Assembly: GCF_003367245.1 (NCBI RefSeq)
Contig: NZ_QRGR01000034.1
Span: 1-64,000, forward strand
From: Pontibacter diazotrophicus
GTDB taxonomy: Bacteria; Bacteroidota; Bacteroidia; Cytophagales; Hymenobacteraceae
Length of the DNA stretch: 64,000 bases
Direction of reading: 5' to 3'
Below the pieces are notes generated by a model, which was not told where the DNA came from, did not search any database, and saw nothing but the letters and a program-made list of their open reading frames with translations. Positions 50,851 to 60,635 of this stretch are shown in pieces. The stretch's first letter is position 1. Every line of letters begins with the position of its first letter. Made by a program: the position numbers and the translations under genes.

Positions 50851-52767
50851 CTATTCGCTACAGGCCATCTCTATCATCAGAAGCAATTCTCTTAGCGCCT
50901 GGTCTTCAGGAGAAAGAATGTGGCCTGCTTTTTTGAACCGCAAATTGCCTGCTGCATCAATCACAAGCTTGGTAGGTAAGCCATTTATTTTATAAAGCTC
51001 TTTTGCAACGGTATCATCCTCGTCCATCAGCATCTGGAAAGGCATTTTATACTTCTTTTTGTAGTCTCGCACGGCCTTCTTTTTGTCTTTTTCGGTTTCA
51101 CCGGTGTTCACAAACAGAAAGACCACATCATCATCTCCTTTGTGCCGCTGTATGGCATCTCCCATAGTTCTTAAGGAGCCTAAGCATGGAGCGCACCAGG
51201 TTGCCCAGAAACCCACCACTACTGTTTTTCCTTTCAGTGAAGACAGTTTGACAATTTTCCCGTCTAGGTCCTTCAACTCAAAATCCAGGGCAGGTTCGGA
51301 AAGTATCTCTTTTTGCAGGCGCTCCCGTGTCCTGACATTGGCAGATGCTTCTGTGCTGGCTAACCAAAAGGATTCAAATCCGTCTTCACTTTTTTTGTCG
51401 TGCACATACAGCTGCCTGTAAAAATCCTTATAGGTGTCGCTTTCTATTCCTTCGGCAATCTTTGCCTTTACTAAAGTACGGGCAGTAGTATAGTCTTCCG
51501 TTTTTAGTAGCACCTCCACATATGGCTCCACTATCATATGATGCATACTCTTCTGGGTTAGCTCATAAGCTTCTGCCAGGTAAGGCAGTGCCGTAGCGGG
51601 CTCTTCCATATTCAGGTATAACTGTCCATAGCTTGCGGCACATAAACCCAGCGTGTTTTCCCGATGCACAAGCCATTCTTTTTCTGAAAGAACAGCAGGC
51701 TTCTCCTGCGTAGGCTTTGCAAGTTCTGCTACAGCATTCTGGTATGCGAAGTGAACGAACTCCTGTGTCACCTCCAGGTGCTCGTTACGCTGGATTAGAG
51801 CGTTGGAGAAGCTTCTGTATACGTCGCCGTTTTTTGATTTTGGGAATGTGGCGATCATGGCTTCGAAGCCAGCAATATCGCCTGCCCTGGCATATTCCTC
51901 TGCTAACGCAACATACTCTTCCTGCCAGTCATGCTCGGGGAAATCATTTGTAAGCGCAAGCAGCAGTTCCGCCTTTTTTGCTAGATCAGGTTCGTTTCGG
52001 TAGCTTTCTGTTCTTTCTTCTCTAACCACCTGCCCCTGGGGCCAGTGTTTACGCAGCAGAAAATCATAGGCATCCGCTTTATCCGCTTTCCCGTAACTGC
52101 GGTACGTGTCGTGCAGCACCAGCATCTCTTCCTCCGTCAGGTTTGGTTGTCGTGCCAGCCAGTCCAGGGCTGCTAAAACTACTGCTGATTCTTTCCCGCG
52201 CGCCTCAAGCAGTGCTTTGATATAGGGTAACATGTAGGGCCGCTTCAGCGCAGGTTCTTTCTCAAATTCCTGTTCAAAAAGTATAAGTGCCAGGTCAGCA
52301 TCATATTTAATTTTCAGGTGATACTGTGCTTCCTGCAGCATGGCTGCCGTTACCAGTGTTGCCCCCTGCACAAGATGGTTCCTTTTGTTGTGCAGCAGTA
52401 TAGGGTAACCCTTGCCTTTGTTTCTGTCGACTTTATAATTACTGTCTTCCCTGTAGCTGTTCTGAAACTTAAGGTATACACCCTGTGCTGCTTTAGAAGG
52501 CTTTAGTGTTCCCCTCCAACCGCCAGGCTGGTGTTTCTTAAGTAGAACATCATACGCATGCGTCTTACCCTCCGCATACTCGTAAGCAACGGCCGTTATT
52601 TCCTGTTCGCCTTCCAGTTCTGTGCCAGCAGGTTGATAGGTGAATAGAATCATTTCGCCTTGCCTGGGCTGGTCACGGTCCAGAATTAGGTTGCCTGCAG
52701 CTTCCTGGCTCCAGGCAGCTGTAGCATGCAAAAGTATCGCAATAAGAAGTATAGGCTTCTTTATCAT
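50851..52767 (-). CDS. TlpA-like thioredoxin-domain protein with long N-terminal region
   Basis: This is a 638-residue exported protein. The signal peptide is MIKKPILLIAILLHATAAWS. The N-terminal two thirds are a beta domain (LILDRDQPRQGEMILFTYQP) followed by a helical, TPR-like region (residues about 200-480). The C-terminal thioredoxin fold has the redox pair C525-x-x-C528 in GFWATWCAPC and cis-Pro in NGLPTKLVID. It is a likely periplasmic thiol-disulfide reductase. The substrate is unknown. This fusion is common in Bacteroidota. Confidence 0.88.
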   Translation of the reverse strand: MIKKPILLIAILLHATAAWSQEAAGNLILDRDQPRQGEMILFTYQPAGTELEGEQEITAVAYEYAEGKTHAYDVLLKKHQPGGWRGTLKPSKAAQGVYLKFQNSYREDSNYKVDRNKGKGYPILLHNKRNHLVQGATLVTAAMLQEAQYHLKIKYDADLALILFEQEFEKEPALKRPYMLPYIKALLEARGKESAVVLAALDWLARQPNLTEEEMLVLHDTYRSYGKADKADAYDFLLRKHWPQGQVVREERTESYRNEPDLAKKAELLLALTNDFPEHDWQEEYVALAEEYARAGDIAGFEAMIATFPKSKNGDVYRSFSNALIQRNEHLEVTQEFVHFAYQNAVAELAKPTQEKPAVLSEKEWLVHRENTLGLCAASYGQLYLNMEEPATALPYLAEAYELTQKSMHHMIVEPYVEVLLKTEDYTTARTLVKAKIAEGIESDTYKDFYRQLYVHDKKSEDGFESFWLASTEASANVRTRERLQKEILSEPALDFELKDLDGKIVKLSSLKGKTVVVGFWATWCAPCLGSLRTMGDAIQRHKGDDDVVFLFVNTGETEKDKKKAVRDYKKKYKMPFQMLMDEDDTVAKELYKINGLPTKLVIDAAGNLRFKKAGHILSPEDQALRELLLMIEMACSE

Positions 52768-52975
52768 AGCATCATATTAAGGTGTAGTGCTATGGCAGGA
52801 CTTAACCTGCAAGTACGTGTAACAACAGGTAAAAGCAGTTTGTAAATGAATAGTACGATTTCCTGAAAATTGCGTCTATAAAATAAGCTTATACTATACC
52901 TGCCAAATCAGGTATTGAGTAAAAGCATTTGATTGGTCTGCTGAACCGAGATTTGCACACAGCCAGAAGTAGCCT

Positions 52976-53884
52976 TCAAAACAGCTCCCCCTGTACCGGT
53001 TGCACATACTTCTTCGGAGGCTTCAAGTCAAAGCCACATACTTTGTTCAGTTGCTGGATGAGGTAAGTGGCCAGTTCCGGAGCCAGCACGTTATCCGGTT
53101 CATGAACAAAGAAGTAGAGCTGGCGCAGTCCATGGTCGAACCACTGCTGCAGGCGCTCCACCCAGGCATCAATGCGGGTATAATCTGTTGGGTGCAGCCC
53201 ATTGCCCACAAACCGGACCATGGCTGAAGGCGTGGTAAGGCGCATGTGCAGCACATCGCGGCGTCCGGCCACATCGGTGAGCACGGTGCCTGCCTTGTGC
53301 TTCTCCAGCACCTCAAACAGCTCCCGCGATGCCCCACTGTCTGCAAACCAGGCGGGGTGGCGCAATTCTACCGTGATCGGTATGCTTTCCGGAATAAACT
53401 GGAGGAATATCTCCAGGTCGGGCAGCTGGCGCGGACTAAAGCTGGGAGAGAGCTGCAGAAAAGCATTACCCAGTTTGTCTTCCAGGCCTGCAATGGCTCC
53501 GCAGAAGGCAGCTGTTATATCTTGGGTGCTACGCAAAGCGGCTTCGTGGCTGATGAGCTGCGGAAATTTAGGGCAAAAGGTAAACCCCTGCGGTACTGTC
53601 TGCCGCCAGCGGTCGATGGTATCGGGGCTTGGGATATGGTAGTGTGTGCTGTTAAGCTCAATGGTGCTGAACTGCTTTCCGTACCATAGCAAAGAATCTT
53701 TCTCCCGCATGCTGCTGGGATAGATGTCGCCTACCCATGCTTTGTTCACCCACACCGGCAGCCCAATGTATACGCTGGGCTTAATATACGAGCCGGACTG
53801 CTGAAGTAAAGGCAGTGTGTCGGGGTGGTTGGGGGGCAGTGTAAAGTCTACACTGCTAATGTCTTGTAGCTTTCCAAAGTCCAT
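52976..53884 (-). CDS. DUF72 family TIM-barrel protein
   Basis: This 302-residue protein has VYIGLPVWVNKAWVGDIYPS, FSTIELNSTHYHIPSPDTID, FTFCPKFPQLISH, LGNAFLQLSPSFSPRQL, ITVELRHPAWF and LYFFVHEPDNVLAPELATYL. These are the DUF72 signatures (YecE-like, a xylose-isomerase-like barrel). The biochemical activity is unknown. It is divergent from rlpA. Confidence 0.9.
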   Translation of the reverse strand: MDFGKLQDISSVDFTLPPNHPDTLPLLQQSGSYIKPSVYIGLPVWVNKAWVGDIYPSSMREKDSLLWYGKQFSTIELNSTHYHIPSPDTIDRWRQTVPQGFTFCPKFPQLISHEAALRSTQDITAAFCGAIAGLEDKLGNAFLQLSPSFSPRQLPDLEIFLQFIPESIPITVELRHPAWFADSGASRELFEVLEKHKAGTVLTDVAGRRDVLHMRLTTPSAMVRFVGNGLHPTDYTRIDAWVERLQQWFDHGLRQLYFFVHEPDNVLAPELATYLIQQLNKVCGFDLKPPKKYVQPVQGELF

Positions 53885-54231
53885 CCTTTCAGTTTTGTTT
53901 TCCTATACGTTTTCGGTTAGATGAAGGCGGAAAGAAGCAGCCCATGGCAGCCCCTTCTGCTCCCGAAAAAGGTAAAAGTTAGCTTTTATTTCCCCCGGTT
54001 CAATTTTTATTTCAAATTTTTTTCATTATTTTTTATAGTTTATATTCTATGCTTCTAACACATGAAAAGATGGTCATACGTGCCAAAATCGCACTTTTTT
54101 CTAAATCATGACTTACAGCGTCGGTAGCCATTGAAGCCGTATCCCTCTACATCCAAGGGCTATAAACGCCGTATAAGGCTCAATTTGAGAAATTTTGTCT
54201 ACCTTTACAGCTTCACCAACTAGTAAGCTAT
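53885..54231. other. AT-rich divergent intergenic region
   Basis: These 347 bases lie between DUF72 (-) and rlpA (+), with T- and A-rich runs near 54000-54050. Both promoters must lie here. No operator or small gene was recognised. Confidence 0.35.
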
Positions 54232-54870
54232 ATGATTAATAATAGAAAGTGCTACATTTTATCAGTAATCATTTTTCTATTCATCGGTATCAGTCAGCCC
54301 CTACTTGCACAAACCACCGACACCCAAAAGGGCCAGGCTTCGTGGTACGGAAGCCAATACCACGGTAAAAAAACCAGCAGCGGTGAGCTCTACAACAAGA
54401 ACAAAATGACCGCCGCGCATAAAACACTTCCCTTCGGCACGAAGGTGAAAGTGACTAACCTCGAAAACAATGAGTCCGTGATTGTCCGCATCAACGACAG
54501 AGGACCATTTGTGGGAGACCGCATTATTGATGTATCAGAGGTGGCAGCCAGGGAACTTGAATTCCACAAGGCTGGCATCGGAAACGTAAAAGTGGAAGTG
54601 CTGGAGCTGCCAGAAGATTATAACCCTAAGAACGCAGGCGTTTTCACCATCCAAACAGGTACGTATACCAGCATCAGGAACGCAGAACAGCTCAGCCAGA
54701 AACTAAAAGCCTTTGACAGACACCTGGATATAGAGCTGACAAATGAGCAGTTCAGAGGCAAGAAAATACACCGCATTAAAGCGGGTCGTTTCGAGAGCCG
54801 CCAGCAAGCAGAAGCCTTCAACGAACTGTTAAAAGAAGAGGGGCTTTCAGGTCTTGTGAAAGAAGCATAA
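54232..54870 (+). CDS. rlpA: RlpA-type septal ring lytic transglycosylase
   Basis: This is a 212-residue exported protein. A signal peptide (FLFIGISQPLLAQ) precedes a double-psi beta-barrel domain with GQASWYGSQYHGKKTSSGEL, AAHKTLPFGTKVKVTNL and VRINDRGPFVGDRIIDVS, the DPBB catalytic region (Asp in NDRGPF). A C-terminal SPOR domain (FTIQTGTYTSIRNAEQLSQK to the end) binds denuded peptidoglycan at the septum. A very strong hairpin follows. Confidence 0.93.
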   Translation: MINNRKCYILSVIIFLFIGISQPLLAQTTDTQKGQASWYGSQYHGKKTSSGELYNKNKMTAAHKTLPFGTKVKVTNLENNESVIVRINDRGPFVGDRIIDVSEVAARELEFHKAGIGNVKVEVLELPEDYNPKNAGVFTIQTGTYTSIRNAEQLSQKLKAFDRHLDIELTNEQFRGKKIHRIKAGRFESRQQAEAFNELLKEEGLSGLVKEA

Positions 54871-54888
54871 GCAACATATCATTTTCTC

Positions 54889-54939
54889 TTAAGAAGCAGA
54901 AAGCGCAGGATTCACTATCCTGCGCTTTCTGCTTCTTAA
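54889..54939 (+). terminator. Terminator-like 23-bp perfect hairpin after rlpA
   Basis: Perfect 23-bp arms (54889-54911 against 54917-54939) surround a 5-base loop. A T-run follows only loosely (GTTTTG). The length is unusual for a terminator, so it may also be an RNA stability element. Confidence 0.75.
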
Positions 54940-55107
54940 CGTTTTGCGTAGCCTGTTGGCATGCCAATTCTGAGGGGGGCACCACATTCATCCATGAAAT
55001 GATGCTTTTTAACAGATAATCGGCGGGGTAACTTTGAAAAGCAAGCACATTTATTTATACTTAGCTACCGAAACGAATGCTTAAACCTGTAACTAACCTA
55101 ACATACC

Positions 55108-56754
55108 TTGAAAAGAAGAAATTTCCTTGAACTATCGGCACTGGGTTTCGGAGGCTTAATGCTGCCTTCTATCCCTGTGTTCGGCGACATCGTTTCGCCG
55201 GAGCGCATGCTGGAGCAGGTAGACCCTGCGCTGAAAAAGCGCCTGGCCGATGTGGCGCTGAATACAGCGAAATCAAGAGGTGCCAATTACGCTGATGTGC
55301 GCATTGGCCGCTATCTGCAGCAGTATATTTTTACCCGTGAAAAGCAGGTGCAGAACATTGTGAATGCAGAATCCTTTGGCGTAGGAGTGCGTGTGCTGGC
55401 AGACGGCACATGGGGCTTTGCCGCCACGTCCGATGTGTCGGATAAAGGCGTGGCGAAAGCCGCTGAGCAGGCCGTGGCCATTGCCAGGGCAAATGCAAAG
55501 CTGCAGAAAGAGCCGGTGCAACTGGCCCCGGTACAGGGCTATGGGGAGGTGAGCTGGCAAACCCCTATTGAGAAAAACGCTTTTGAAGTGCCTGTAGGCG
55601 AAAAGGCCGACTTATTATTAGCCGCTAATGCTGCAGCAATGGACAATGGCGCCAGTTTTGTAAACTCCGCCCTGTTCCAGGTGAACGAGCAGAAGTACTT
55701 TGCTTCTACCGAAGGTTCTTATATTGACCAGGACATCCACCGCATCTGGCCGAACTTTACTGTAACGGCTGTAGATAAGGCTTCAGGTAAGTTTAAAACC
55801 CGTGAGGCGCTGAGCGCACCAATGGGTATGGGCTATGAGTACATGAATCCAAAGGCATCGGAGAAAATTAACGGACCGGCGGGCACTGGCCTAGTAGGTT
55901 ACCGCTATGCCTACGACATGCTGGAGGATGCCACACTGGCTGCCAAACAGGCAAAAGAAAAGCTGACAGCCAAATCGGTGATGGCAGGCAAGTATGACCT
56001 CGTACTTGACCCGAACCACCTCGGCCTCACTATTCACGAATCTGTAGGCCACCCGCTGGAGCTGGACCGCGTATTGGGCTATGAGGCAAACTATGCCGGT
56101 ACCTCTTTTGCCACGCTCGATAAGTGGAAGACCAAGAACTTTAAGTATGGCTCTGATAAAGTAAACATCTTTGCAGATAAAATTCAGCCGGGCTCATTGG
56201 GGTATGTGGGCTGGGATGACGAAGGCGTGAAGACGAAGAAGTGGGATTTGATTAAGGATGGTACGCTCGTGAATTACCAGGCCATCCGTGACCAGGCGCA
56301 CATCATTAACGAAGACGAATCGCATGGTTGCTGCTACGCCGATAGCTGGAGCTCTGTGCAGTTCCAGCGCATGCCAAACGTATCGCTGGCACCGGGCAGG
56401 GAGAAAAAGAACGTAGATCAGCTGATTGCAGGCGTAGACAAAGGCATTTACATCGCCGGCCGTGGCTCCTACTCTATCGACCAGCAGCGTTACAATTTCC
56501 AGTTTGGTGGCACCACCTTCCACGAAATTAAGAACGGTAAAATTGTGGGTCCGCTGGAGGACGTGGCGTACCAGAGCAACACCCAGGAATTCTGGAACTC
56601 CTGCGCCGACATGTGTGATGAAAGTGACTACCGCATGTTCGGCTCCTTCTTTGACGGAAAGGGTCAGCCTAGCCAAATCAGCGCAGTGTCACACGGCTCC
56701 GCACACACCCGCTTTAATGGTGTGAACGTGATCAATACGGCGCGTAAGATTTAG
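55108..56754 (+). CDS. tldD: TldD-like metallopeptidase, HExxxH subunit
   Basis: This is a 548-residue modulator-of-gyrase family protease. The zinc site HESVGH is at residues 310-315 in LGLTIHESVGHPLELDR. The C-terminus has GRGSYSIDQQRYNFQFGGT. A Tat-like N-terminus (KRRNFLELSALGFGGLM) suggests export, unlike cytosolic E. coli TldD. The start is TTG at 55108, because no ATG precedes the twin-arginine-like segment. The partner gene follows after 32 bases. Confidence 0.9.
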   Translation: MKRRNFLELSALGFGGLMLPSIPVFGDIVSPERMLEQVDPALKKRLADVALNTAKSRGANYADVRIGRYLQQYIFTREKQVQNIVNAESFGVGVRVLADGTWGFAATSDVSDKGVAKAAEQAVAIARANAKLQKEPVQLAPVQGYGEVSWQTPIEKNAFEVPVGEKADLLLAANAAAMDNGASFVNSALFQVNEQKYFASTEGSYIDQDIHRIWPNFTVTAVDKASGKFKTREALSAPMGMGYEYMNPKASEKINGPAGTGLVGYRYAYDMLEDATLAAKQAKEKLTAKSVMAGKYDLVLDPNHLGLTIHESVGHPLELDRVLGYEANYAGTSFATLDKWKTKNFKYGSDKVNIFADKIQPGSLGYVGWDDEGVKTKKWDLIKDGTLVNYQAIRDQAHIINEDESHGCCYADSWSSVQFQRMPNVSLAPGREKKNVDQLIAGVDKGIYIAGRGSYSIDQQRYNFQFGGTTFHEIKNGKIVGPLEDVAYQSNTQEFWNSCADMCDESDYRMFGSFFDGKGQPSQISAVSHGSAHTRFNGVNVINTARKI

Positions 56755-56786
56755 TCTTTTCACCTTCAAAATTAGCATCAATCAAA

Positions 56787-58103
56787 ATGGCGATATTAAC
56801 ACAAGCAGAAGCACAGGCGATACTAAAAAAGGCGCTGGGTTTCTCAAAGGCTGATGAGTGTGAGATAACACTTAACGGCAACACAGGCGGTAATATCCGC
56901 TATGCCAGAAATGAGGTATCTACGAGCGGCGCAGAAGAAAATGTGTCTATGTCGGTAGAGTCCCGTTTCGGCAAGCGCTCGGGTGTAGCAACTATCAATG
57001 AGTTTGACGATCAATCTTTGGAGAAGGTCATCAGACGCTCAGAAGAAACAGCGCGCCTGGCTCCTGAAAGCCCGGAGTATATAGCCTTTTTAGGCCCACA
57101 GAAGTATACCATCACCAAAGAGTTTTTCGACAGCACCAACAATGTGGATCCGGCTTACCGTGCCGATGCCGCTGCCAAAAGCATTGCCGCTGCTTCTGCC
57201 AAAAACTTAACAGCAGCCGGTTTTCTGGAGCATTACAGCAATTTCACCGCTAAGATGAACTCGAAAGGCCTGTTTGCCTACCATCCTTCTACGGTGGTGG
57301 ATTTCTCAGTAACCATGCGCACCGAAGATGGCACCGGTTCCGGTTATGTTACGCAGGACTATAGCGATATTAGCAAACTGGATACAGGAAAGGCCTCTCA
57401 GATCGCCGCCGAAAAGGCTGCTAACTCCCGAAACGCCAGAGCGCTGGAGCCAGGTAAGTATACTGTTATTTTAGAGCCTGCCGCTTCCATTGACCTGCTC
57501 CGCAATATGTTCAGCAACATGGACCAGCGTGCTGCCGAGGAAGGCCGAAGCTTCCTGAGCAAATCAGGGGGGCAGACAAAGAAAGGCGAGAAACTGGTAG
57601 ATGAGCGCATTACTGTATATTCAGACCCGTCTAACCCGGAAGTGCCTGCTGCTCCGTTTGCAGGCGATGGCCGTCCACAGCAGAAAGTAACCTGGATAGA
57701 AAACGGTGTGGTGAAGAACCTTTATAACACCCGCTACTGGGCTTCCAATAAAGGCGCAGCTTCTATTCCGCCTCCGGGTAACACCATCATGGAAGGAGGT
57801 AACCAGTCGCTGGAGGATATGATCAAGAGCACGAGCCGCGGCATTCTGGTAACACGCCTGTGGTACATCCGCGCCGTAGACCCGCAGACGCTGCTCTACA
57901 CCGGCCTTACCCGCGACGGTACGTTCTACATCGAGAACGGCAAAATCATGTACCCGGTCAAAAACTTCCGATTCAACGAGAGCCCTGTTATCATGCTGAA
58001 CAACCTGGAGGCGCTCGGCAAACCACAGCGCATCAACGGCAGCCTGATTCCGCCGATGAAGATCCGTGACTTTACGTTCACCAGTCTTTCTGATGCGGTA
58101 TAA
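56787..58103 (+). CDS. TldE/PmbA-like partner subunit
   Basis: This 438-residue modulator-of-gyrase family protein has QAILKKALGFSKADECEITL, TSGAEENVSMSVESRFGKRS and the C-terminal NFRFNESPVIMLNNLEALG. The HExxxH zinc site is absent, which marks the TldE/PmbA side of the heterodimer. It lacks a signal peptide, whereas its TldD partner starts with a Tat-like segment, so how the two meet is unclear. Confidence 0.9.
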   Translation: MAILTQAEAQAILKKALGFSKADECEITLNGNTGGNIRYARNEVSTSGAEENVSMSVESRFGKRSGVATINEFDDQSLEKVIRRSEETARLAPESPEYIAFLGPQKYTITKEFFDSTNNVDPAYRADAAAKSIAAASAKNLTAAGFLEHYSNFTAKMNSKGLFAYHPSTVVDFSVTMRTEDGTGSGYVTQDYSDISKLDTGKASQIAAEKAANSRNARALEPGKYTVILEPAASIDLLRNMFSNMDQRAAEEGRSFLSKSGGQTKKGEKLVDERITVYSDPSNPEVPAAPFAGDGRPQQKVTWIENGVVKNLYNTRYWASNKGAASIPPPGNTIMEGGNQSLEDMIKSTSRGILVTRLWYIRAVDPQTLLYTGLTRDGTFYIENGKIMYPVKNFRFNESPVIMLNNLEALGKPQRINGSLIPPMKIRDFTFTSLSDAV

Positions 58104-58118
58104 GAACTGCTAATCATT

Positions 58119-58159
58119 CGAATGCCGCATGCAGGATGTCTGTATGCGGCATTCGTTTT
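58119..58159 (+). terminator. Terminator of the tldD pair
   Basis: A 16-bp stem with one mismatch (58119-58134 against 58140-58155) is followed by TTTT. Confidence 0.85.
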
Positions 58160-58205
58160 ACATATTAAACTCTAGACTCAGAACTCAAAATTCATAACTC
58201 TACAA

Positions 58206-58823
58206 GTGCAACCCTTCACCTTCGTGCGCTTACAATACCGCTCCGGCAACTGGGATACCGACCCGCGTATGCCGAGCAACCTGCTGCACTCGCTTATCCA
58301 GTATACGACGGTGCAGGTAGAGGAGCAGGAGAAGGTGGTGTCGCTGGAAAGTGCGGAGTTGTTCAACTACCCGTTCAGCTACCTGAGTGGGCATAAGCTG
58401 GTGCAGTTTAACCAGAAGGAGCGGCAGAACTTTGAGACCTATGTGCGCAACGGCGGTTTCGTGTTTGTAGATGACTGCAACCACGACATCGATGGCCTTT
58501 TTGCCCGTTCTTTTGAAGAGCAGATGCGGCAGATATTCGGGCAGAACGCACTCAAGAAAATCCCGAACAACCACAAACTCTACCGCAGCTTCTTCACCTT
58601 CGACGAAGGTCCGCCCACGACATCATTTGAGCTCAACGGCTGGGGCGACGACCTCGTACACGACTACCTGAAGGCTGTTGAAGTGGACGGAAGAATAGCA
58701 GTGCTCTACAGCAACAAAGACTACGGCTGTGAATGGGACTACGACTTCCGGAACAAGCGCTGGCTGGCAGAGGATAACACCAAGTTCGGCGTCAACATCA
58801 TCATGTATGCTTTAACTAGTTGA
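58206..58823 (+). CDS. DUF4159 domain protein
   Basis: This 205-residue protein matches DUF4159: FTFVRLQYRSGNWDTDPRMP, NLLHSLIQYTTVQVEEQEKV, LSGHKLVQFNQKERQNFETY, VRNGGFVFVDDCNHDIDGLF and DYGCEWDYDFRNKRWLAEDN. The fold resembles a glutamine-amidotransferase-like domain. The start is GTG at 58206. The gene opens the cluster linked to the MoxR-DUF58-BatA system in Bacteroidota. Confidence 0.88.
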   Translation: MQPFTFVRLQYRSGNWDTDPRMPSNLLHSLIQYTTVQVEEQEKVVSLESAELFNYPFSYLSGHKLVQFNQKERQNFETYVRNGGFVFVDDCNHDIDGLFARSFEEQMRQIFGQNALKKIPNNHKLYRSFFTFDEGPPTTSFELNGWGDDLVHDYLKAVEVDGRIAVLYSNKDYGCEWDYDFRNKRWLAEDNTKFGVNIIMYALTS

Positions 58824-58934
58824 TATTATTAGATTTGAAAATGAGGCTAAAATAAATAGGCTTTTGCCAAGTGCACCTTTGACGATTTTTTGTTTGAGCG
58901 TTCAGCGAGTTCAGAATCGTCTTGATTCTTTTGC

Positions 58935-58962
58935 TTACTTTTCTCATCAAGGAGAAAAGTAA
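58935..58962. repeat. Intergenic hairpin repeat
   Basis: TTACTTTTCT (58935-58944) is inverted at 58953-58962 around TCAAG. The surrounding block, CTTGATTCTTTTG through GGAGAAAAGTAAGG, resembles a dispersed intergenic repeat of Bacteroidota genomes (recollection, not searched). Confidence 0.5.
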
Positions 58963-59059
58963 GGCCCCGCCGGCGAGGCGAAAAGCTAAGTCGAAGCTTA
59001 AAGCTAAAACTAAGTTTTAAGCCTCGCTAAGAAAACAAATCGTCATTCATCAAATACAA

Positions 59060-60055
59060 ATGACAGAACAAGACATACAATACCTGCTGGGCAAGCTACC
59101 ACGCCTGAAGCAGGAGATACAGAAAGTAATTGTGGGCCAGGAGGAGGTGTTGGACGAAGTGCTGATTACCTTGCTGGCCGGCGGGCACTGCCTGCTGGAG
59201 GGCGTGCCCGGCCTGGCCAAAACACTGCTCGTGCGGACCTTAGCCAATGCTATGGATCTTGGCTTCCGCCGCATACAGTTCACCCCGGACCTGATGCCGA
59301 CCGATATCTTAGGCACCGAAGTGCTGGAGGAGGACCATGCGACCGGCAAGCGCTTTTTTAAATTCAACGAAGGGCCAATTTTCTCTAATATCGTGCTGGC
59401 CGACGAAATAAACCGGACGCCGCCCAAAACGCAGGCCGCCCTGTTGGAGGCGATGCAGGAGTATGAAGTAACCTATGCGGGTAAAACATATGAATTGCCG
59501 CGCCCTTTTTTCCTGCTGGCTACCCAGAACCCGATAGAGCAGGCAGGCACCTACCCGCTGCCCGAAGCACAGTTAGACCGTTTCCTGCTCTACATCAAAA
59601 TCAAATACCCGACGGAGCAGGAAGAGCTGAACATTCTGTCCAACACCACAGGCACCAGGCAGGTGCAGGTGCAATCCAGCATATCCGGCGAGGAGGTACT
59701 GCAGCTACGGCAGTTAGTGCGCGAAGTAAGTATCAGCGAAGAGCTGCTGCAATACGTAAACCATATCGTGCGTGCCACCCGCCCCGATACCACCACGGCG
59801 GATTTTGTGAAAACATATTGCCGCTGGGGAGCCGGGCCGAGAGCCGGGCAGGCACTTATCCTGACAGCCAAGGCGCGTGCGCTGTTGCACAATCGCTTTG
59901 CCGTTACGGCTGCCGATATACAAACCATGGCATACCCTGTGCTCCGCCACCGTGTGCTGGTGAATTTTACGGCAGAAGCAGAACGCATTACGCCTGACCG
60001 GGTGGTAGAGGAGTTGCTGCAGCATATAAAATTGCCGAAAGCCGTATTGCTATAG
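59060..60055 (+). CDS. MoxR family AAA+ ATPase
   Basis: This 331-residue ATPase has Walker A GVPGLAKT (residues 48-55), Walker B NIVLADEINRTPPKTQ, sensor 1 in LLATQNPIEQAGTYPLPEAQ and Arg finger region DRFLLYIKI. MoxR proteins act as chaperones for the vWA/DUF58 proteins encoded with them. It is followed by a hypothetical gene, then DUF58. Confidence 0.93.
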   Translation: MTEQDIQYLLGKLPRLKQEIQKVIVGQEEVLDEVLITLLAGGHCLLEGVPGLAKTLLVRTLANAMDLGFRRIQFTPDLMPTDILGTEVLEEDHATGKRFFKFNEGPIFSNIVLADEINRTPPKTQAALLEAMQEYEVTYAGKTYELPRPFFLLATQNPIEQAGTYPLPEAQLDRFLLYIKIKYPTEQEELNILSNTTGTRQVQVQSSISGEEVLQLRQLVREVSISEELLQYVNHIVRATRPDTTTADFVKTYCRWGAGPRAGQALILTAKARALLHNRFAVTAADIQTMAYPVLRHRVLVNFTAEAERITPDRVVEELLQHIKLPKAVLL

Positions 60056-60080
60056 CATAAACAACGTTAAGTTTGAGCAT

Positions 60081-60635
60081 ATGCAGGAAGAAGTAGATAT
60101 AGTTAGGATACCAGAAGACCAGTTAAGAATTCTGAGGAACGTGCTGGGAGAAAGGATTTACTTTTTTTATTCAGATAAGCTACAGGTGGAGCCTGTAGGG
60201 GGCAGCTACGTGTTCTGGTCAAATGGTTTTGCACTGGCGCTTTCTACCATTACCCAGGCACCCGGCAAACTCAGAACCTACATCAACATAAGTGCTGATT
60301 ACAGGACATGCCCAAGAGAGGCGAGTACCTATTATGAATTTGAGATTAATGTGAGCAATGCGCCTTTGTGGCAGGAGGGCTCCCTGCAGTTCGGCAAGCT
60401 CTCCAGTTTAAAGATATTCTCTGACCCTATTCTAATGATAGAGATTTACCAGAACTGCAACAAGGCAGGGGAGAGAGGGCGGCTGCATGATTGCGCCATG
60501 GTCTTCTACTCGCAAAGCAGTAAATACATGCTGCAGGCAAGGCAGGAACTAGTAGGTGGCGTGAACATTATGCTGAACGACGCCCTGATAGAAACCCGGA
60601 TTAAGGAATTGAAACTGCGCCATACGCTTGTCTAA
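60081..60635 (+). CDS. Hypothetical protein inserted between MoxR and DUF58
   Basis: This 184-residue soluble protein has no recognised family. It has DIVRIPEDQLRILRNVLGER, a mixed alpha/beta middle (YVFWSNGFALALSTITQAPG, YYEFEINVSNAPLWQEGSLQ) and a helical end (RIKELKLRHTLV). It ends with an 8-base overlap into the DUF58 gene, which starts at TTG 60628, indicating translational coupling. Its position suggests an accessory to the MoxR/DUF58 complex. Confidence 0.72.
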   Translation: MQEEVDIVRIPEDQLRILRNVLGERIYFFYSDKLQVEPVGGSYVFWSNGFALALSTITQAPGKLRTYINISADYRTCPREASTYYEFEINVSNAPLWQEGSLQFGKLSSLKIFSDPILMIEIYQNCNKAGERGRLHDCAMVFYSQSSKYMLQARQELVGGVNIMLNDALIETRIKELKLRHTLV

